From positions 96,001 through 158,371 of the forward strand of contig QCKC01000003.1 in assembly GCA_003215635.1 (NCBI GenBank): a stretch of 62,371 bases of DNA, given 5' to 3'. Position numbers and translations under genes: made by a program. Position 1 is the first letter of the stretch; each line of letters begins with the position of its first letter. Positions 8,916 to 17,995 of the stretch are shown here, in pieces. The DNA comes from Prochlorococcus sp. AG-409-J19 (GTDB lineage: Bacteria; Cyanobacteriota; Cyanobacteriia; PCC-6307; Cyanobiaceae). Under the pieces are notes generated by a model. That model was not told where the DNA came from. It saw only the letters and a list, made by a program, of their open reading frames with translations, and did no database searches.

Positions 8916-9644
8916 TCATGCTTCGTTAGATTCTTTAAAATCTCTTGGAGGCCATTCAATTGCCTTTTGATTTCTTAAAGCAAAATATTGTTTGTATCTA
9001 TCAAAGTTTAGATCGGGCTTAGCTTTTATCGAGAAGTTCTTCTCACTAAATCCTAGTATGGAATATATACTTTTAATTAAATCTTCCTGGTCTAATGAAA
9101 GGCTTTCAGCCGAGACTAATAAATAAGCCAGATCATTGTGTTCAATAAATTTAAATATTTCCCTATAGGCCATCTGATACTGGACGAAGGCTTTTGAGAA
9201 ACTACCATTAGCAGAACTTCTTTCAGAACTCCACGAGATAAGATTTGGAACTAGACTCCTGGAGGTTATTATAAGTAGAATTTGATATTGAAGATCATCA
9301 CATAGATCTTTAAATGTTTGTAATTTAGGGCAAGATTTATAAATAGCTTTCATGCCTGGTTTTAATCCATGGGGTATAGAGCGTCGTGTGAGAATGATTT
9401 TTCCAGAAGGAATCTCAGGAAATAATTCTTTTGCTTTATGTAAATCTTCAGTCTCTATATTGAGCCAAAATTCATCTAGTATATCTGAGTGATTATTTCT
9501 GACTGGTTCTGCTGTCTTGTAAATACTTGAGTGATTATTTAATGCATGTGAAAATGCTCTTGTGGCTGATGATTCCGGACCAATAACTAGGATGATTTTT
9601 TTATTACTTTCTAGCCATTTTTTCATTGGCGTAGAGTCATTCAT
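8916..9644 (-). CDS. Sulfotransferase-like P-loop protein
   Basis: A 242-residue protein with an N-terminal beta-strand and phosphate-loop-like segment KKIILVIGPESSATRAFSHAL (about residues 14-34). This is reminiscent of the PAPS-binding 5'-phosphosulfate loop of sulfotransferases, although the usual Arg-Ser-Gly-Thr order is not kept. ILTRRSIPHG and LIITSRSLVPNLISW could form the later sulfate and 3'-phosphate contacts. If it is a sulfotransferase it would move sulfate from PAPS to a glycan, lipid or small molecule. It lies alone in the tRNA-bounded accessory segment and is probably horizontally acquired. Another P-loop kinase family is possible. Confidence 0.6.
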   Translation of the reverse strand: MNDSTPMKKWLESNKKIILVIGPESSATRAFSHALNNHSSIYKTAEPVRNNHSDILDEFWLNIETEDLHKAKELFPEIPSGKIILTRRSIPHGLKPGMKAIYKSCPKLQTFKDLCDDLQYQILLIITSRSLVPNLISWSSERSSANGSFSKAFVQYQMAYREIFKFIEHNDLAYLLVSAESLSLDQEDLIKSIYSILGFSEKNFSIKAKPDLNFDRYKQYFALRNQKAIEWPPRDFKESNEA

Positions 9645-9759
9645 TGCCTCGGCAGGTCAGGCAACTAGAGCTGTGCCTAAAGATTGATGTAATTGTATCA
9701 TATATTACTTTGTATTGTGTCTGCCTTTCTTCCTCTCAAGGATTTTTACAAGTCTTTTG

Positions 9760-9876
9760 ATGAATAATTCACCTCAAACGGAACAGCAAAAAAAATACCT
9801 GTTAATGCACCTGGATGTCGCACCAGTTCTAGGTCGATTTATACGCCTAATCAAACCCATGATGCAAGATCTGTAG
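9760..9876 (+). CDS. Candidate 38-residue ORF
   Basis: ATG 9760 to TAG 9874-9876. The product begins MNNSPQTEQQKKYLLMHLDV and ends in a basic, amphipathic segment (GRFIRLIKPMMQDL). There is no good ribosome site at the right distance and no recognised family. It is the only frame of interest between the sulfotransferase-like gene and 10038. Confidence 0.25.
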   Translation: MNNSPQTEQQKKYLLMHLDVAPVLGRFIRLIKPMMQDL

Positions 9877-10037
9877 AAGTAAGTTCTCTGACTTTCTGAC
9901 TTGTCCGCGGTTCTTCTATCTCGATTGGGTAAGAGGTTTAGATCCTTCTGGCATGCCCAGGTGGCTCCTGAATGAAACCACTAACCTCATACTCAATAAA
10001 GAGTTTGACAATCTAGGGAAGCTGAAGATCCCATCAC

Positions 10038-10178
10038 TTAGCCATCCAACCTATCTGCGTAATCTTTGAGAACTTCAGCAATTTTGTGTGGAGGTATGTC
10101 TTGCTGGTATTCCCTGCATAGATCAAAAAGCTTGTCAGTGAAATCCTTCATGGGACTTGGTTCCTTGACTTCTGCCAT
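10038..10178 (-). CDS. Small conserved-looking hypothetical protein (46 residues)
   Basis: ATG 10178 is preceded by a good ribosome site (AGGAGTG, about 5 bases upstream). The product MAEVKEPSPMKDFTDKLFDL continues as an acidic helix with REYQQDIPPHKIAEVLKDYA and ends RLDG. Amphipathic helices and a central proline turn suggest a folded helical hairpin, and I recall similar small proteins in Prochlorococcus. Function unknown. It sits between the sulfotransferase-like gene and the integrase remnant. Confidence 0.6.
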   Translation of the reverse strand: MAEVKEPSPMKDFTDKLFDLCREYQQDIPPHKIAEVLKDYADRLDG

Positions 10179-10322
10179 TGATCACTCCTGTATATAAGTA
10201 ATGCTGGCATGGATAGTAATGGCTAGACAGAGCATCTGAACCAGTCCACCCCGCTGCTATCTACATCGATTTCTTTCAGACTATTGGCGTTCTGGTGATC
10301 TTTGGTGTTACTGCCTAGGGGT

Positions 10323-10574
10323 TTAAACAGATGCTCGTGAGCTTGCCGCTGCGATGGGTTTGCAACGGACTTTGGATATCAAGGCCAATCGCTTCTTGAA
10401 AGATTTTGGGTAAACGATCTGTGAGTTGCGTTGATCTTTTGAGATAAGATTCAACGGCATTTTCCGACAATAGACCCTGCTTTTGGAAGGAAAAGTTTTA
10501 GTTTTTTGGCCTAAATAATCTTTCTTTCGAATTAAGGCTTGCCAGCTCTTTCCGCTTTCTCGAATCGTTGCCAT
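10323..10574 (-). pseudogene. Phage-type integrase remnant (N-terminal fragment)
   Basis: The first 30 or so residues (MATIRESGKSWQALIRKKDY, then GQKTKTFPSK) match the N-terminal arm-binding domain typical of tyrosine recombinases. After SKS the frame loses coherence. A different frame then reads SENAVESYLKRSTQLTDRLP and continues IFQEAIGLD, which looks like the continuation and suggests a frameshift. No catalytic domain (R...HxxR...Y) is present. It points away from the intact tRNA-Thr about 140 bases to its right, the usual int-next-to-tRNA arrangement, so it is probably the relic of the element that used this site. Confidence 0.7.
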
Positions 10575-10611
10575 TGGGTTGGTTGCATTTTTGATAGATG
10601 CTCCAAACCAG

Positions 10612-10633
10612 ATGTGGTCTTCTCAGACCACAT
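10612..10633. other. 9-bp inverted repeat with TCTC loop
   Basis: ATGTGGTCT and AGACCACAT are perfect reverse complements around a TCTC loop. It lies between the integrase remnant and the intact tRNA-Thr, with no T-run on either side, so a simple terminator is unlikely. Possible recombinase or regulator binding site, or tRNA trailer structure. Confidence 0.6.
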
Positions 10634-10641
10634 TGGACTCA

Positions 10642-10659
10642 AAAGTGGACGTCCACTTT
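10642..10659. other. 18-bp perfect palindrome without a loop
   Basis: AAAGTGGACGTCCACTTT reads identically on both strands. A loop-free palindrome of this size suits a dimeric DNA-binding protein better than an RNA hairpin. It is 8 bases from the TCTC hairpin and about 58 bases from the tRNA-Thr 3' end, upstream of the integrase remnant, so it could be an old integrase or excisionase control site. Confidence 0.6.
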
Positions 10660-10716
10660 CTGTCTTTGAGGACCTCTGATGCCTGTGATTCCTTCCCTTG
10701 GATGAGGCCAGGCCAG

Positions 10717-10798
<82 letters not shown>

Positions 10799-10806
<8 letters not shown>

Positions 10807-10880
10807 GTTGGATTTGAACCAACGTAGGCAGAGCCAGCGGATTTACAGTCCGCCCCCATTAACCACTCGGGCACCGACCC
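10799..10880 (-). tRNA. tRNA-Tyr (GTA)
   Basis: Minus-strand type II tRNA with a long variable arm: acceptor GGGTCGG pairing with CCGGCCC (one T-G), anticodon loop ACTGTAAAT giving GTA, T arm GTTGG-TTCAAAT-CCAAC, discriminator A. About 82 bases. It is transcribed ahead of tRNA-Thr and divergently from aroQ. Confidence 0.96.
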
Positions 10881-10990
10881 GCACCACATCGATTGACCTT
10901 ATCAGTAAATGGGACCGAAGTTGCAAAGAAAAGAAGGCAATTTGTGAAAGGATCGATACCATCAAGCAATATCTTTGAATCTCTAGGGAT

Positions 10991-11440
10991 ATGAGCTTGC
11001 TATTGATTAATGGTCCAAATCTCAATCTGTTGGGCCAGAGAGAACCTGGAATTTATGGTATGGATACACTCAAGTCCATTGAGTCTCGCCTTCATGAATT
11101 GGCCAAGGCAGAAGGTTTTGAACTTGAATGTTTTCAGAGTAATGTGGAAGGGGAATTAGTTAATAGAATCCATCAGGCTTTTGGGAAGGTGCAGGGCATT
11201 TTGATTAATGCAGGTGCCTATACTCATACTTCTATTGCGATTAGAGATTCTTTATTAGGTGTTTCTATCCCATATGTTGAGTTGCATTTGAGTAATACTT
11301 ATTCTCGAGAACCTTTCAGGCATCATTCTTATTTGTCGGATAAGGCGGTAGGTTTAGTTAGTGGGTTTGGCCCTATTAGCTATCAACTTGCTTTGCAAGG
11401 ACTTATTAATTATTTAAGAATGTCCCAACAAAACAAATGA
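10991..11440 (+). CDS. aroQ: 3-Dehydroquinate dehydratase, type II
   Basis: Dehydrates 3-dehydroquinate to 3-dehydroshikimate in the shikimate pathway by the enolate (type II) mechanism; the enzyme is a cytosolic dodecamer. The 149-residue protein opens [20 protein letters not shown], holding the catalytic Arg17 and Tyr22. [14 protein letters not shown] and [18 protein letters not shown] supply the Asn and His of the active site. Full normal length. Its stop overlaps the start of the miaE-like gene by 4 bases (ATGA), so the two are coupled. Confidence 0.97.
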   Translation: MSLLLINGPNLNLLGQREPGIYGMDTLKSIESRLHELAKAEGFELECFQSNVEGELVNRIHQAFGKVQGILINAGAYTHTSIAIRDSLLGVSIPYVELHLSNTYSREPFRHHSYLSDKAVGLVSGFGPISYQLALQGLINYLRMSQQNK

Positions 11441-12051
11441 ACGCAATCTTTTTGAGCGAGGATTCATTGCTTGACAATAAGTGGCTAATTGCGCCGACAA
11501 GAAAAGAGTGGCTAATACAGGCAATATCTAATCCCATAGAATTACTTGTTGATCATGCACATTGCGAGAGAAAAGCAGCTGGCTTTGCTATGCAGCTGAT
11601 GTTTCGGTATTTATCTGAGCCTGGACTTTCAGAGGTTTTAAGTCCGTTAATTAGAGAAGAATTAGAACATTATGAAAGGGTTGTTCGGTTGCTTAAACGT
11701 CGTGGCCGCACTTTGTTTCCACTTGCCGCTCCTCCTTATGGAGCAGCATTAGCAAAGATAGTTAGGAAGTCTGAACCAAGGCGAATGCTTGATAGCTTTC
11801 TTGTTGCAGGACTAATAGAAGCAAGAAGTCATGAAAGAATGTCATTATTGTCAAAACATAGCCCTGAGAAGGATCTTAGAAATTTATATAGTGATTTGCT
11901 TGCTAGTGAAGAGAAACATGCCTCTATATATTGGAAACTTGCTAAAGATCGTTATGAGCTTGAAATAGTTAGGGCTAGGCTTAAAACTTTGTCAGAGAAT
12001 GAATCTGAGATTCTTTCTAAGCTGCACCCTTATCCAAGGATGCATAGTTAA
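11437..12051 (+). CDS. miaE: tRNA-(ms2io6A)37 hydroxylase, MiaE family
   Basis: Non-haem diiron monooxygenase of ferritin-like fold that hydroxylates the isopentenyl group of ms2i6A at tRNA position 37. The 204-residue protein carries the iron ligands on helices in the expected order: the HCERKAAG block, [17 protein letters not shown] and [10 protein letters not shown]. It overlaps aroQ by 4 bases and is followed by cobI after about 80 bases. Confidence in the family is high; activity on this organism's tRNAs is inferred. Confidence 0.92.
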   Translation: MNAIFLSEDSLLDNKWLIAPTRKEWLIQAISNPIELLVDHAHCERKAAGFAMQLMFRYLSEPGLSEVLSPLIREELEHYERVVRLLKRRGRTLFPLAAPPYGAALAKIVRKSEPRRMLDSFLVAGLIEARSHERMSLLSKHSPEKDLRNLYSDLLASEEKHASIYWKLAKDRYELEIVRARLKTLSENESEILSKLHPYPRMHS

Positions 12052-12132
12052 TAATAATTTCCGCTATGCAACTGTCATCTAACTATCAAAGACTTGAATT
12101 TATTATCTTATTAAAGAGGCTTCCCGAGCTGG

Positions 12133-12879
12133 ATGAGCGATATGTCTTATTCTAAAGAGTTGAAACTTGTCGGGGTTGGTCCGGGCGACCCTTCTTTGCT
12201 AACTATAGCGGCTCTTAGAGCAATTCAATCTGCGAATATTCTGGCCTATCCAGTTCACAAGGAAGGTGCTGAAAGCATGGCGATTAATATTGTTTCTGAT
12301 TTTATTAGAAAGGATCAAAATCTCTTACCACTTTTGTTCCCTATGGTTACTTCCCCAGAGGTATTAAAAGATGCTTGGAAGAAGGCGGGAGATCAAATTA
12401 ATGATTGTTTAAAAAAAGAGCAAAGGGTGGTTTTCTTAACTCAAGGTGATGTCTCGTTTTTTTCAACAAGTTCATATTTGTTACTTGATCTTAAGACCCG
12501 TTTCCCGCATATAGATATTAGATTAGTCCCAGGGATTACTTCTTTATCTGCTGCAGCGGCAATAGGTAAATTACCTTTGATACTTCAAAAAGAGCAGCTT
12601 CTTGTTATGCCAACCCCCTCAACTCCTTTGGAGCTTGAGGAGACTTTGTTGGAAGCGGCTCGTCAAAAAAGAGTTTTAGCATTACTTAAGCTTGGTTCTC
12701 GATGGCTATGGGTTAAGCCATTGTTAGAAAAACTAAATCTGTTGGAAGGATCAATTTTTGCTCAGAGAGTAGGTTGGCCTGATCAAGAAGTTATGCCTGC
12801 TAATGCTATACCAGCAAATCTAAGACCTTATTTTTCTTTGCTGGTGATTAGGCAATCTTGGCCAGATATTATGCCTTAG
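12133..12879 (+). CDS. cobI: Precorrin-2 C20-methyltransferase
   Basis: SAM-dependent methylation of precorrin-2 at C20, giving precorrin-3A in cobalamin synthesis. The tetrapyrrole methylase fold is clear: LVGVGPGDPSLLTIAALRAI at the N-terminus, LTQGDVSFFSTSSYL in the middle, VPGITSLSAAAA for SAM binding, and LALLKLGSRW later. Length of 248 is normal. Start ATG 12133, with a second in-frame ATG three codons later. I looked for a cobalamin riboswitch in the 80 bases upstream and saw none. Confidence 0.95.
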   Translation: MSDMSYSKELKLVGVGPGDPSLLTIAALRAIQSANILAYPVHKEGAESMAINIVSDFIRKDQNLLPLLFPMVTSPEVLKDAWKKAGDQINDCLKKEQRVVFLTQGDVSFFSTSSYLLLDLKTRFPHIDIRLVPGITSLSAAAAIGKLPLILQKEQLLVMPTPSTPLELEETLLEAARQKRVLALLKLGSRWLWVKPLLEKLNLLEGSIFAQRVGWPDQEVMPANAIPANLRPYFSLLVIRQSWPDIMP

Positions 12880-12924
12880 ACTCTAATAATGTTTGACATG
12901 ATAAAAATTAGAATGCAATTCTTC

Positions 12925-13917
12925 TTATAAAGATACTATCGTGTTCTCAAGTATTTTTATTGCTTCTTTGGGACAACTTGATCTCATTAGCTGATGTCTA
13001 AGTTCAGTTGAACCAGGGAAACCTCTGCAGCGCCAGTTAATATGTTTTCTGGCAATTAATAATCCATGCTCACCTTCGCAATCAAGAAGTTCTTGGAGAT
13101 GCTCAAGAATTAAGCAGACTTTTTCTTTAAGGCTTGGAAGTGTAAATGATTCATTACCTTTTAAAACGGCATCAATTTCTCCGACTAACCATGGAGAATA
13201 AAGAGATCCTCTGCCTATCATTATGCCGTCAGACTTAGTTACATTAAGGCACTTTATAGCAGCATCTATGGAATTTATATCTCCATTCGCAATTAAAGGA
13301 ATAGATATTTTTTCCTTGACCATTGCGATTTTTTCCCAGTCAGCCTTTCCTTGAAATTGTTGTTGCCGTGTCCTTCCATGTATGGTTAAAAGCTTGGCTC
13401 CTGCAGACTGCATTTTCAAGGCAAAAGAAAGTGTATCTGATGAATTTTCACACCAACCCAGACGTGTTTTTACAGTTACAGGGATATTTACGGAGTTGGA
13501 AACTTTGTTTACAATATTTGCGGCTAATTCAGGTTCTAAAAGAAGTCCACTTCCGCCCCTTTTTTTTGTAATTTTCTTTGCAGGACAACCCATATTTATA
13601 TCTATTAAGAATGCACCAGCGTCTTCTGCTTTTTTTGCAGCAATTGCCATCGCATCTGGACGGTAATCATAGAGTTGTACCCCAATAGGACCTTCCTCCT
13701 CAATTATTTCTTTCAGTTTTAATTCACTTTTGCCTTGTTCAAGATAGGAAGCATATATCATTTCGGTGTATAACAAAGAATCTGGTGCCCATCGCCGGAT
13801 AAGTTTTCTGAAGACTCGATCACTTATTCCTGAGAGTGGAGATTGGGAAACTTTAGAATTTATATACTTTGATGTCCCATTACCGTTGACTTTTATGCCT
13901 ATTAGGTTGCTATTCAT
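12925..13917 (-). CDS. dus: tRNA-dihydrouridine synthase
   Basis: FMN-dependent reduction of uridine to dihydrouridine in tRNA D-loops. The barrel starts QSPLSGISDRVFRKLIRRW. The catalytic cysteine is in DINMGCPAKKITKKRGGSGLL, the FMN/tRNA-contact block TIHGRTRQQQFQGKADW follows, and IANGDINS and GIMIGRGSL bind phosphate. ARKHINW near the C-terminus matches the Dus helical domain. The frame opens at 13977, but the first 20 residues are not family-like, so I chose the ATG at 13917 (MNSNLIGIKVNG). Neighbouring 2OG oxygenase is on the same strand. Confidence 0.94.
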   Translation of the reverse strand: MNSNLIGIKVNGNGTSKYINSKVSQSPLSGISDRVFRKLIRRWAPDSLLYTEMIYASYLEQGKSELKLKEIIEEEGPIGVQLYDYRPDAMAIAAKKAEDAGAFLIDINMGCPAKKITKKRGGSGLLLEPELAANIVNKVSNSVNIPVTVKTRLGWCENSSDTLSFALKMQSAGAKLLTIHGRTRQQQFQGKADWEKIAMVKEKISIPLIANGDINSIDAAIKCLNVTKSDGIMIGRGSLYSPWLVGEIDAVLKGNESFTLPSLKEKVCLILEHLQELLDCEGEHGLLIARKHINWRCRGFPGSTELRHQLMRSSCPKEAIKILENTIVSL

Positions 13918-13992
13918 GTAAACTATATATAAAATAATTGCTTTTGCATTATATATCTTATTCGCTTTGCCAAGCAATATTCGATTAGGAAT

Positions 13993-14547
13993 TTAGATGA
14001 AAACACACCAACCAGTAATGATGTATTTTTCTTCACTTTTTGCAGGTATTCCGATATGTGAATGGGTCCAGCCTGCAGGCCATATGTATAAATCCCCTTG
14101 ATTGGCTTTAATTGTCAGTTCTTGTTGAGGGAAATAGGTGCCTCCACCTCCTGAATTTATATCATTTAGGTAAAACATCCAAGCAAGGACTCTCTTTGAT
14201 GTCTGTTGAGAATTTGAGTGCTCACAATGCTCTCCAGCATAGTAATGAGAAGGCTGATATTTTTGTAAATTGCATTTCTCGTATGGTTTCCATTTTGGGA
14301 AGCCAGCACTTGTTAGGAATTTATGCAGCTTTGAATATCTTGTAAGTCCTTCTGAAAGTTCATTTGCAAAAATTGGACTTTTAGTGCTAAGTGTTATGTA
14401 TTCGTAGTAATAAAGATTGTTTTTCTTGCAAAACTCATTGTTGGGACCTAGTTTTTTTTGGATCTTTTTGCTATTAAAAGTTTTTATTATGACTTTGCAC
14501 TGCAACTCTGATAGTGCTTTTGGGAGATGCAATATATGCTTATTCAT
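13993..14547 (-). CDS. 2-Oxoglutarate/Fe(II) dioxygenase (prolyl-4-hydroxylase-like)
   Basis: A 184-residue double-stranded beta-helix oxygenase. GEHCEHSN (106-112) provides a probable H108-x-E110 metal pair. The later WTHSHIG segment gives the distal His162. EEKYIITGW at 172-180 positions a Lys where related enzymes often use Arg or Lys for the 2-oxoglutarate carboxylate. FYLNDINSGGGGTYFP is the typical strand-loop of this family. The sequence resembles short 2OG oxygenases that are common in cyanophage genomes, so a phage origin is possible (inference). Substrate unknown. It lies 15 bases from the dus frame and may be cotranscribed with it. Confidence 0.85.
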   Translation of the reverse strand: MNKHILHLPKALSELQCKVIIKTFNSKKIQKKLGPNNEFCKKNNLYYYEYITLSTKSPIFANELSEGLTRYSKLHKFLTSAGFPKWKPYEKCNLQKYQPSHYYAGEHCEHSNSQQTSKRVLAWMFYLNDINSGGGGTYFPQQELTIKANQGDLYIWPAGWTHSHIGIPAKSEEKYIITGWCVFI

Positions 14548-14770
14548 AATGGTTTGAGCCTGCAGGTATTTTAACCCTTCCTTTTGCCCTGTTTAAGATA
14601 TATTTGATTAATAGTTTAAATAGACTTAGAATATTCTGTTGCCTTAAGGATATCAGATTGGATTCCTTTTCTTTTTGTTTTCCTTAGTGATTGGCTTATT
14701 TGATCTATCTCTGAAGGTGATCTAAAGAAAAATACAAGTGTGCGCTCTTTTAGGTAGTGTCAATGAGCAT

Positions 14771-16153
14771 GTGCGATTAAACAATTTGGCGCCTCCGATC
14801 GTAGCGATAATTGGCAGGCCAAATGTCGGTAAGTCAACTTTGGTCAACAGGCTTTGTGGCAGTCGCGAGGCCATAGTTGATGATTTGCCTGGTGTAACAC
14901 GTGATCGTTCTTATCAAGATGGATTTTGGGGTGATAGGGATTTTAAGATAGTAGATACAGGAGGATTGATCTTTGATGATGACAGTGAGTTTTTGCCAGA
15001 GATTCGTGAGCAGGCAAATCTTGCTTTAGCAGAAGCTTCGGTAGCAATATTGATTGTGGATGGTCAAGAGGGTTTGACAGTTGCTGATGAGGAAATAGCA
15101 GCCTGGTTGAGATTGCAGGAGTGTGAAACTCTGATAGGGGTCAATAAGTGTGAATCTCCAGAACAGGGATTGGCAATGGCGGGAGAGTTTTGGTCATTGG
15201 GATTAGGTGAGCCTTTCCCAATTTCAGCGATTCATGGGGCTGGGACTGGTGATCTTCTTGACAAGGTAATTTCTTTATTACCTCCTAAAGATAAGTTTTT
15301 AGATAAAACTGAATCAATTCAGATGGCCATTATTGGCAGACCTAATGTAGGTAAGTCCAGTTTGTTGAATTCGATTTGTGGAGAGAAACGGGCGATTGTT
15401 AGCCCTTTGCGCGGAACTACTCGCGATACAATTGATACCTCTATTCAGAAGCAGGGGAAAACATGGAAACTACTTGATACTGCTGGCATTAGACGTAGAA
15501 GAAGTGTTAATTATGGACCTGAATTTTTTGGTATAAATAGAAGCTTTAAAGCAATTCAACGTAGTGATGTTTGTGTATTGGTGATTGATGCTATTGATGG
15601 TGTGACGGAGCAAGACCAACGCTTGGCTGGAAGGATTGAGAATGCAGGTAGAGCTTGTTTGATTGTGATTAACAAATGGGATGCCGTTGAAAAAGATAGC
15701 CACACAATGTCAATGATGGAAAAAGAGCTCAGAGCAAAACTATATTTTTTAGATTGGGCGACAATGCTTTTTACTTCTGCCTTAACTGGTCAAAGAGTTG
15801 ATTCTATTTTTCAGTTGGCATCCTTGGCAGTTGAGCAGCACAGGAGGAGAGTCGGAACCTCTGTCGTTAATGAGGTCCTTCAGGAAGCATTGAGTTGGAG
15901 GAGTCCACCAACCACAAGGGGAGGTCGTCAAGGAAGACTTTATTACGGAACTCAAGTGGCTGCTCAACCGCCAAGTTTTACCCTTTTTGTTAATGATCCG
16001 AAGCTATTTGGAGAGACCTATAGACGTTATATAGAACGGCAATTTAGAGAGGGCTTAGGATTTGAGGGAACCCCGTTAAAATTGTTTTGGCGTGGCAAAC
16101 AAAAGCGGGCCATTGAAAGAGATTTGGCTCGACAGCAATCTTCCTCTGATTGA
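14771..16153 (+). CDS. der: Ribosome-assembly GTPase Der (EngA)
   Basis: Tandem-domain GTPase needed for 50S subunit maturation. Both Walker A motifs are visible: GRPNVGKST at 26-34 and GRPNVGKSS at 200-208, numbered from the open frame at 14738. The matching DTGG and DTAG G3 motifs and two NKxD-type motifs (NKCE in domain 1, NKWD in domain 2) are present, followed by the KH-like C-terminal domain with the [19 protein letters not shown] block. The start is uncertain: GTG 14738, GTG 14771 or TTG 14786. I prefer 14771 because relatives have only a few residues before the first G domain. The downstream EcfT-like gene starts 4 bases after the stop. Confidence 0.97.
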   Translation: MRLNNLAPPIVAIIGRPNVGKSTLVNRLCGSREAIVDDLPGVTRDRSYQDGFWGDRDFKIVDTGGLIFDDDSEFLPEIREQANLALAEASVAILIVDGQEGLTVADEEIAAWLRLQECETLIGVNKCESPEQGLAMAGEFWSLGLGEPFPISAIHGAGTGDLLDKVISLLPPKDKFLDKTESIQMAIIGRPNVGKSSLLNSICGEKRAIVSPLRGTTRDTIDTSIQKQGKTWKLLDTAGIRRRRSVNYGPEFFGINRSFKAIQRSDVCVLVIDAIDGVTEQDQRLAGRIENAGRACLIVINKWDAVEKDSHTMSMMEKELRAKLYFLDWATMLFTSALTGQRVDSIFQLASLAVEQHRRRVGTSVVNEVLQEALSWRSPPTTRGGRQGRLYYGTQVAAQPPSFTLFVNDPKLFGETYRRYIERQFREGLGFEGTPLKLFWRGKQKRAIERDLARQQSSSD

Positions 16154-16156
16154 CGA

Positions 16157-17071
16157 ATGGATTGGTTACGTCAGGTACCCATCGGTCAATATGTTGATGG
16201 AAGCTCAGGTTGGCTTCGCTACTTAGATCCAAGACTTAAGTTCGCTTGGGTTTTGATGTTTTTGGTGACGCCAGTTTTAGCAGGTGCTTTTTGGAGAGTT
16301 GGCCTTGTTATTGTTTTATTATTAATTACTTTTTTGAGTGGCTTGCCAGTACGGATTTGGTGGAGATCTCTTTCCCTACTTCTTGTTTTAGGTATATTTG
16401 TTGGATTCTTAGCCTTATTTTTACCTGCAGGGGAACCTGCGGCTGTTTTGTCTGTACGCGCTCAGTCAGAGTTCTCAAATGTTGTTTTGCAAGGTCCTTC
16501 TTGGGAAATTTTCCGACTAGGACCATTTCGTATTGGCAATTTTTCATTGGGTACTTTTGTAGTTGATCGCAGATCTGCAGAATTAGGAATTAAGACTTCT
16601 ACTCTGATAATTACAGTTGTTCAGAGTGTCAATTTGATGTTATTGACTACAGAATCAGAGGATCTTGTTTGGTCATTAAGTTGGTTTTTGGCCCCACTGT
16701 CCTTATTGGGTGTTCCAGTGAATAGGCTTAGTTTCCAATTGCTCCTTGCTCTAAGGTTTCTTCCTTTGGTTCAGGAAGAGCTCCAAAATTTATTGAGGTC
16801 TTTAGCAACAAGAGCAGTTAGTTTGCGAAGGTTAGGATTGAGAGCTTCAGTTGGCTTGATTCTTTCAGTAGCTGAAAGACTTTTAGCTAATATCCTTTTA
16901 AGAGCTGAGCAGGGAGCTGAAGCAATGCTTGCAAGAGATGGTTCATTTATGGATCCGAATTATTTTCGTTCTTCTGTGGGTTTGTTTAAAACATCCTTAT
17001 CTCTAAATTTATGCACAGGCTTGCTTTTGATAGTGGTTTTAGGCTTGAGGCAGAAGTACGGTGGCTTGTAG
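16157..17071 (+). CDS. EcfT/CbiQ-type energy-coupling-factor transmembrane protein
   Basis: A 304-residue membrane protein with about five to six hydrophobic segments (about 25-90, 140-165, 180-215, 285-302). It contains the EcfT cytoplasmic coupling signatures with Arg in an Ala-x-Arg-like context (SLATRAVSLRRLGLRAS and LRAEQGAEAMLARDG). EcfT couples ECF ATPases to vitamin- or metal-binding S components. No ATPase or S component is adjacent, so the substrate is unknown. It follows der by 4 bases and precedes pipX. Homologues occupy this position in cyanobacteria, as I recall. Confidence 0.88.
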   Translation: MDWLRQVPIGQYVDGSSGWLRYLDPRLKFAWVLMFLVTPVLAGAFWRVGLVIVLLLITFLSGLPVRIWWRSLSLLLVLGIFVGFLALFLPAGEPAAVLSVRAQSEFSNVVLQGPSWEIFRLGPFRIGNFSLGTFVVDRRSAELGIKTSTLIITVVQSVNLMLLTTESEDLVWSLSWFLAPLSLLGVPVNRLSFQLLLALRFLPLVQEELQNLLRSLATRAVSLRRLGLRASVGLILSVAERLLANILLRAEQGAEAMLARDGSFMDPNYFRSSVGLFKTSLSLNLCTGLLLIVVLGLRQKYGGL

Positions 17072-17087
17072 ATGAGCATTTATCAAA

Positions 17088-17354
17088 GTGAACTCTGAGA
17101 GATACATAAATCATCCAACGTTTGGAATGCTTTATTTGGTATCCCCTGCAGGGGAGGGAAGAGATTTATATGCAACGTTGTATGCACAGAAGATGTACTT
17201 TTTAGTAACTTTGCAGTCAAGAGGTGCTCAGTTTGAAATTATTCCGTTTCAAGATGCAAGACATTATGCTGAATTAAATCTTAAGCGTTGTCGCAGGGAC
17301 TCTTCACCGGATAAAGATCGATGGGAAGAGCTTTTTCATCAAACTTTTATCTAA
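17088..17354 (+). CDS. pipX: PipX, PII-interacting coactivator of NtcA
   Basis: An 88-residue protein with the Tudor-like PipX domain: RYINHPTFGMLYLVSPAGEG, then LYATLYAQKMYFLVTLQSRG, FEIIPFQDARHYAEL, and a C-terminal helix ending in HQTFI. PipX swaps between PII and the nitrogen regulator NtcA according to 2-oxoglutarate. It starts at GTG 17088. It is followed after 2 bases by pipY; this linkage is the known cyanobacterial pair and strongly supports both calls. Confidence 0.93.
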   Translation: MNSERYINHPTFGMLYLVSPAGEGRDLYATLYAQKMYFLVTLQSRGAQFEIIPFQDARHYAELNLKRCRRDSSPDKDRWEELFHQTFI

Positions 17355-17356
17355 TT

Positions 17357-17995
17357 ATGCTTTTGATAGAACGTTGGAATAGATTGAAGGTTAAATTGCC
17401 TAATAGAGTAAATTTGCTGGCTGTAAGTAAAGGTTTCCCTGAACAAGATATAAGAGTTTTAGCAGGTATTGGGCAGAAAGATTTTGGAGAAAGTAGACTA
17501 CAAGAAGCATTGCCTAAACTATCTTCTTTGTTAGATCTAGAGCATTTGCGATGGCATTTTATTGGTACAATTCAATCTAATAAAGTTAGGAAAATTGTTC
17601 AGAATTTTCAAATCATTCATTCGGTCGATTCTCTTTTATTGGCAAAACGTATTTCTCGTATTGCAGGAGAAGAGAAAAAAGATCCAAGGATAATGATACA
17701 GGTCAAATTAAGAGAGGATCCTACGAAAGGAGGATTAGAACCAAGTTATTTGTTGGAAGTTTGGCATGAATTGAGAAGTCTCCCAAATATGAAAGTAATA
17801 GGGCTTATGACAATGGCTCCTAGGTCGTCTGAATTAGCAGAAAGAAGAATTCTTTTTAAAGAATGTCGCGAGTTAGCTGATCAGCTTGGATTATTGGATT
17901 GCTCAATGGGTATGAGTAGTGATTGGGAGGTGGCTCTGGAGTCTGGTGCTACATGGCTCAGAGTGGGATCCAGCTTGTTTGGGAAAAGGCTCTGA
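17357..17995 (+). CDS. pipY: PipY/YggS-type PLP homeostasis protein
   Basis: PLP-binding TIM-barrel protein that maintains the pyridoxal-phosphate pool and has no known catalytic reaction. The PLP lysine is in LLAVSKGFP. FGESRLQEA, LRWHFIGTIQSNKVRKI (phosphate contact), SVDSL, GLMTMAP and SMGMSSDWEVALESGATWLRVGSSLFG are the diagnostic blocks. I start it at ATG 17357, just after pipX, rather than at the longer frame from 17321, which overlaps the pipX C-terminus. Confidence 0.95.
   Translation: MLLIERWNRLKVKLPNRVNLLAVSKGFPEQDIRVLAGIGQKDFGESRLQEALPKLSSLLDLEHLRWHFIGTIQSNKVRKIVQNFQIIHSVDSLLLAKRISRIAGEEKKDPRIMIQVKLREDPTKGGLEPSYLLEVWHELRSLPNMKVIGLMTMAPRSSELAERRILFKECRELADQLGLLDCSMGMSSDWEVALESGATWLRVGSSLFGKRL

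Noticed and set aside
12052..12132. Possible cobalamin riboswitch before cobI
   Set aside because: The spacer is only about 80 bases and contains no recognisable B12-box, too short for that aptamer.
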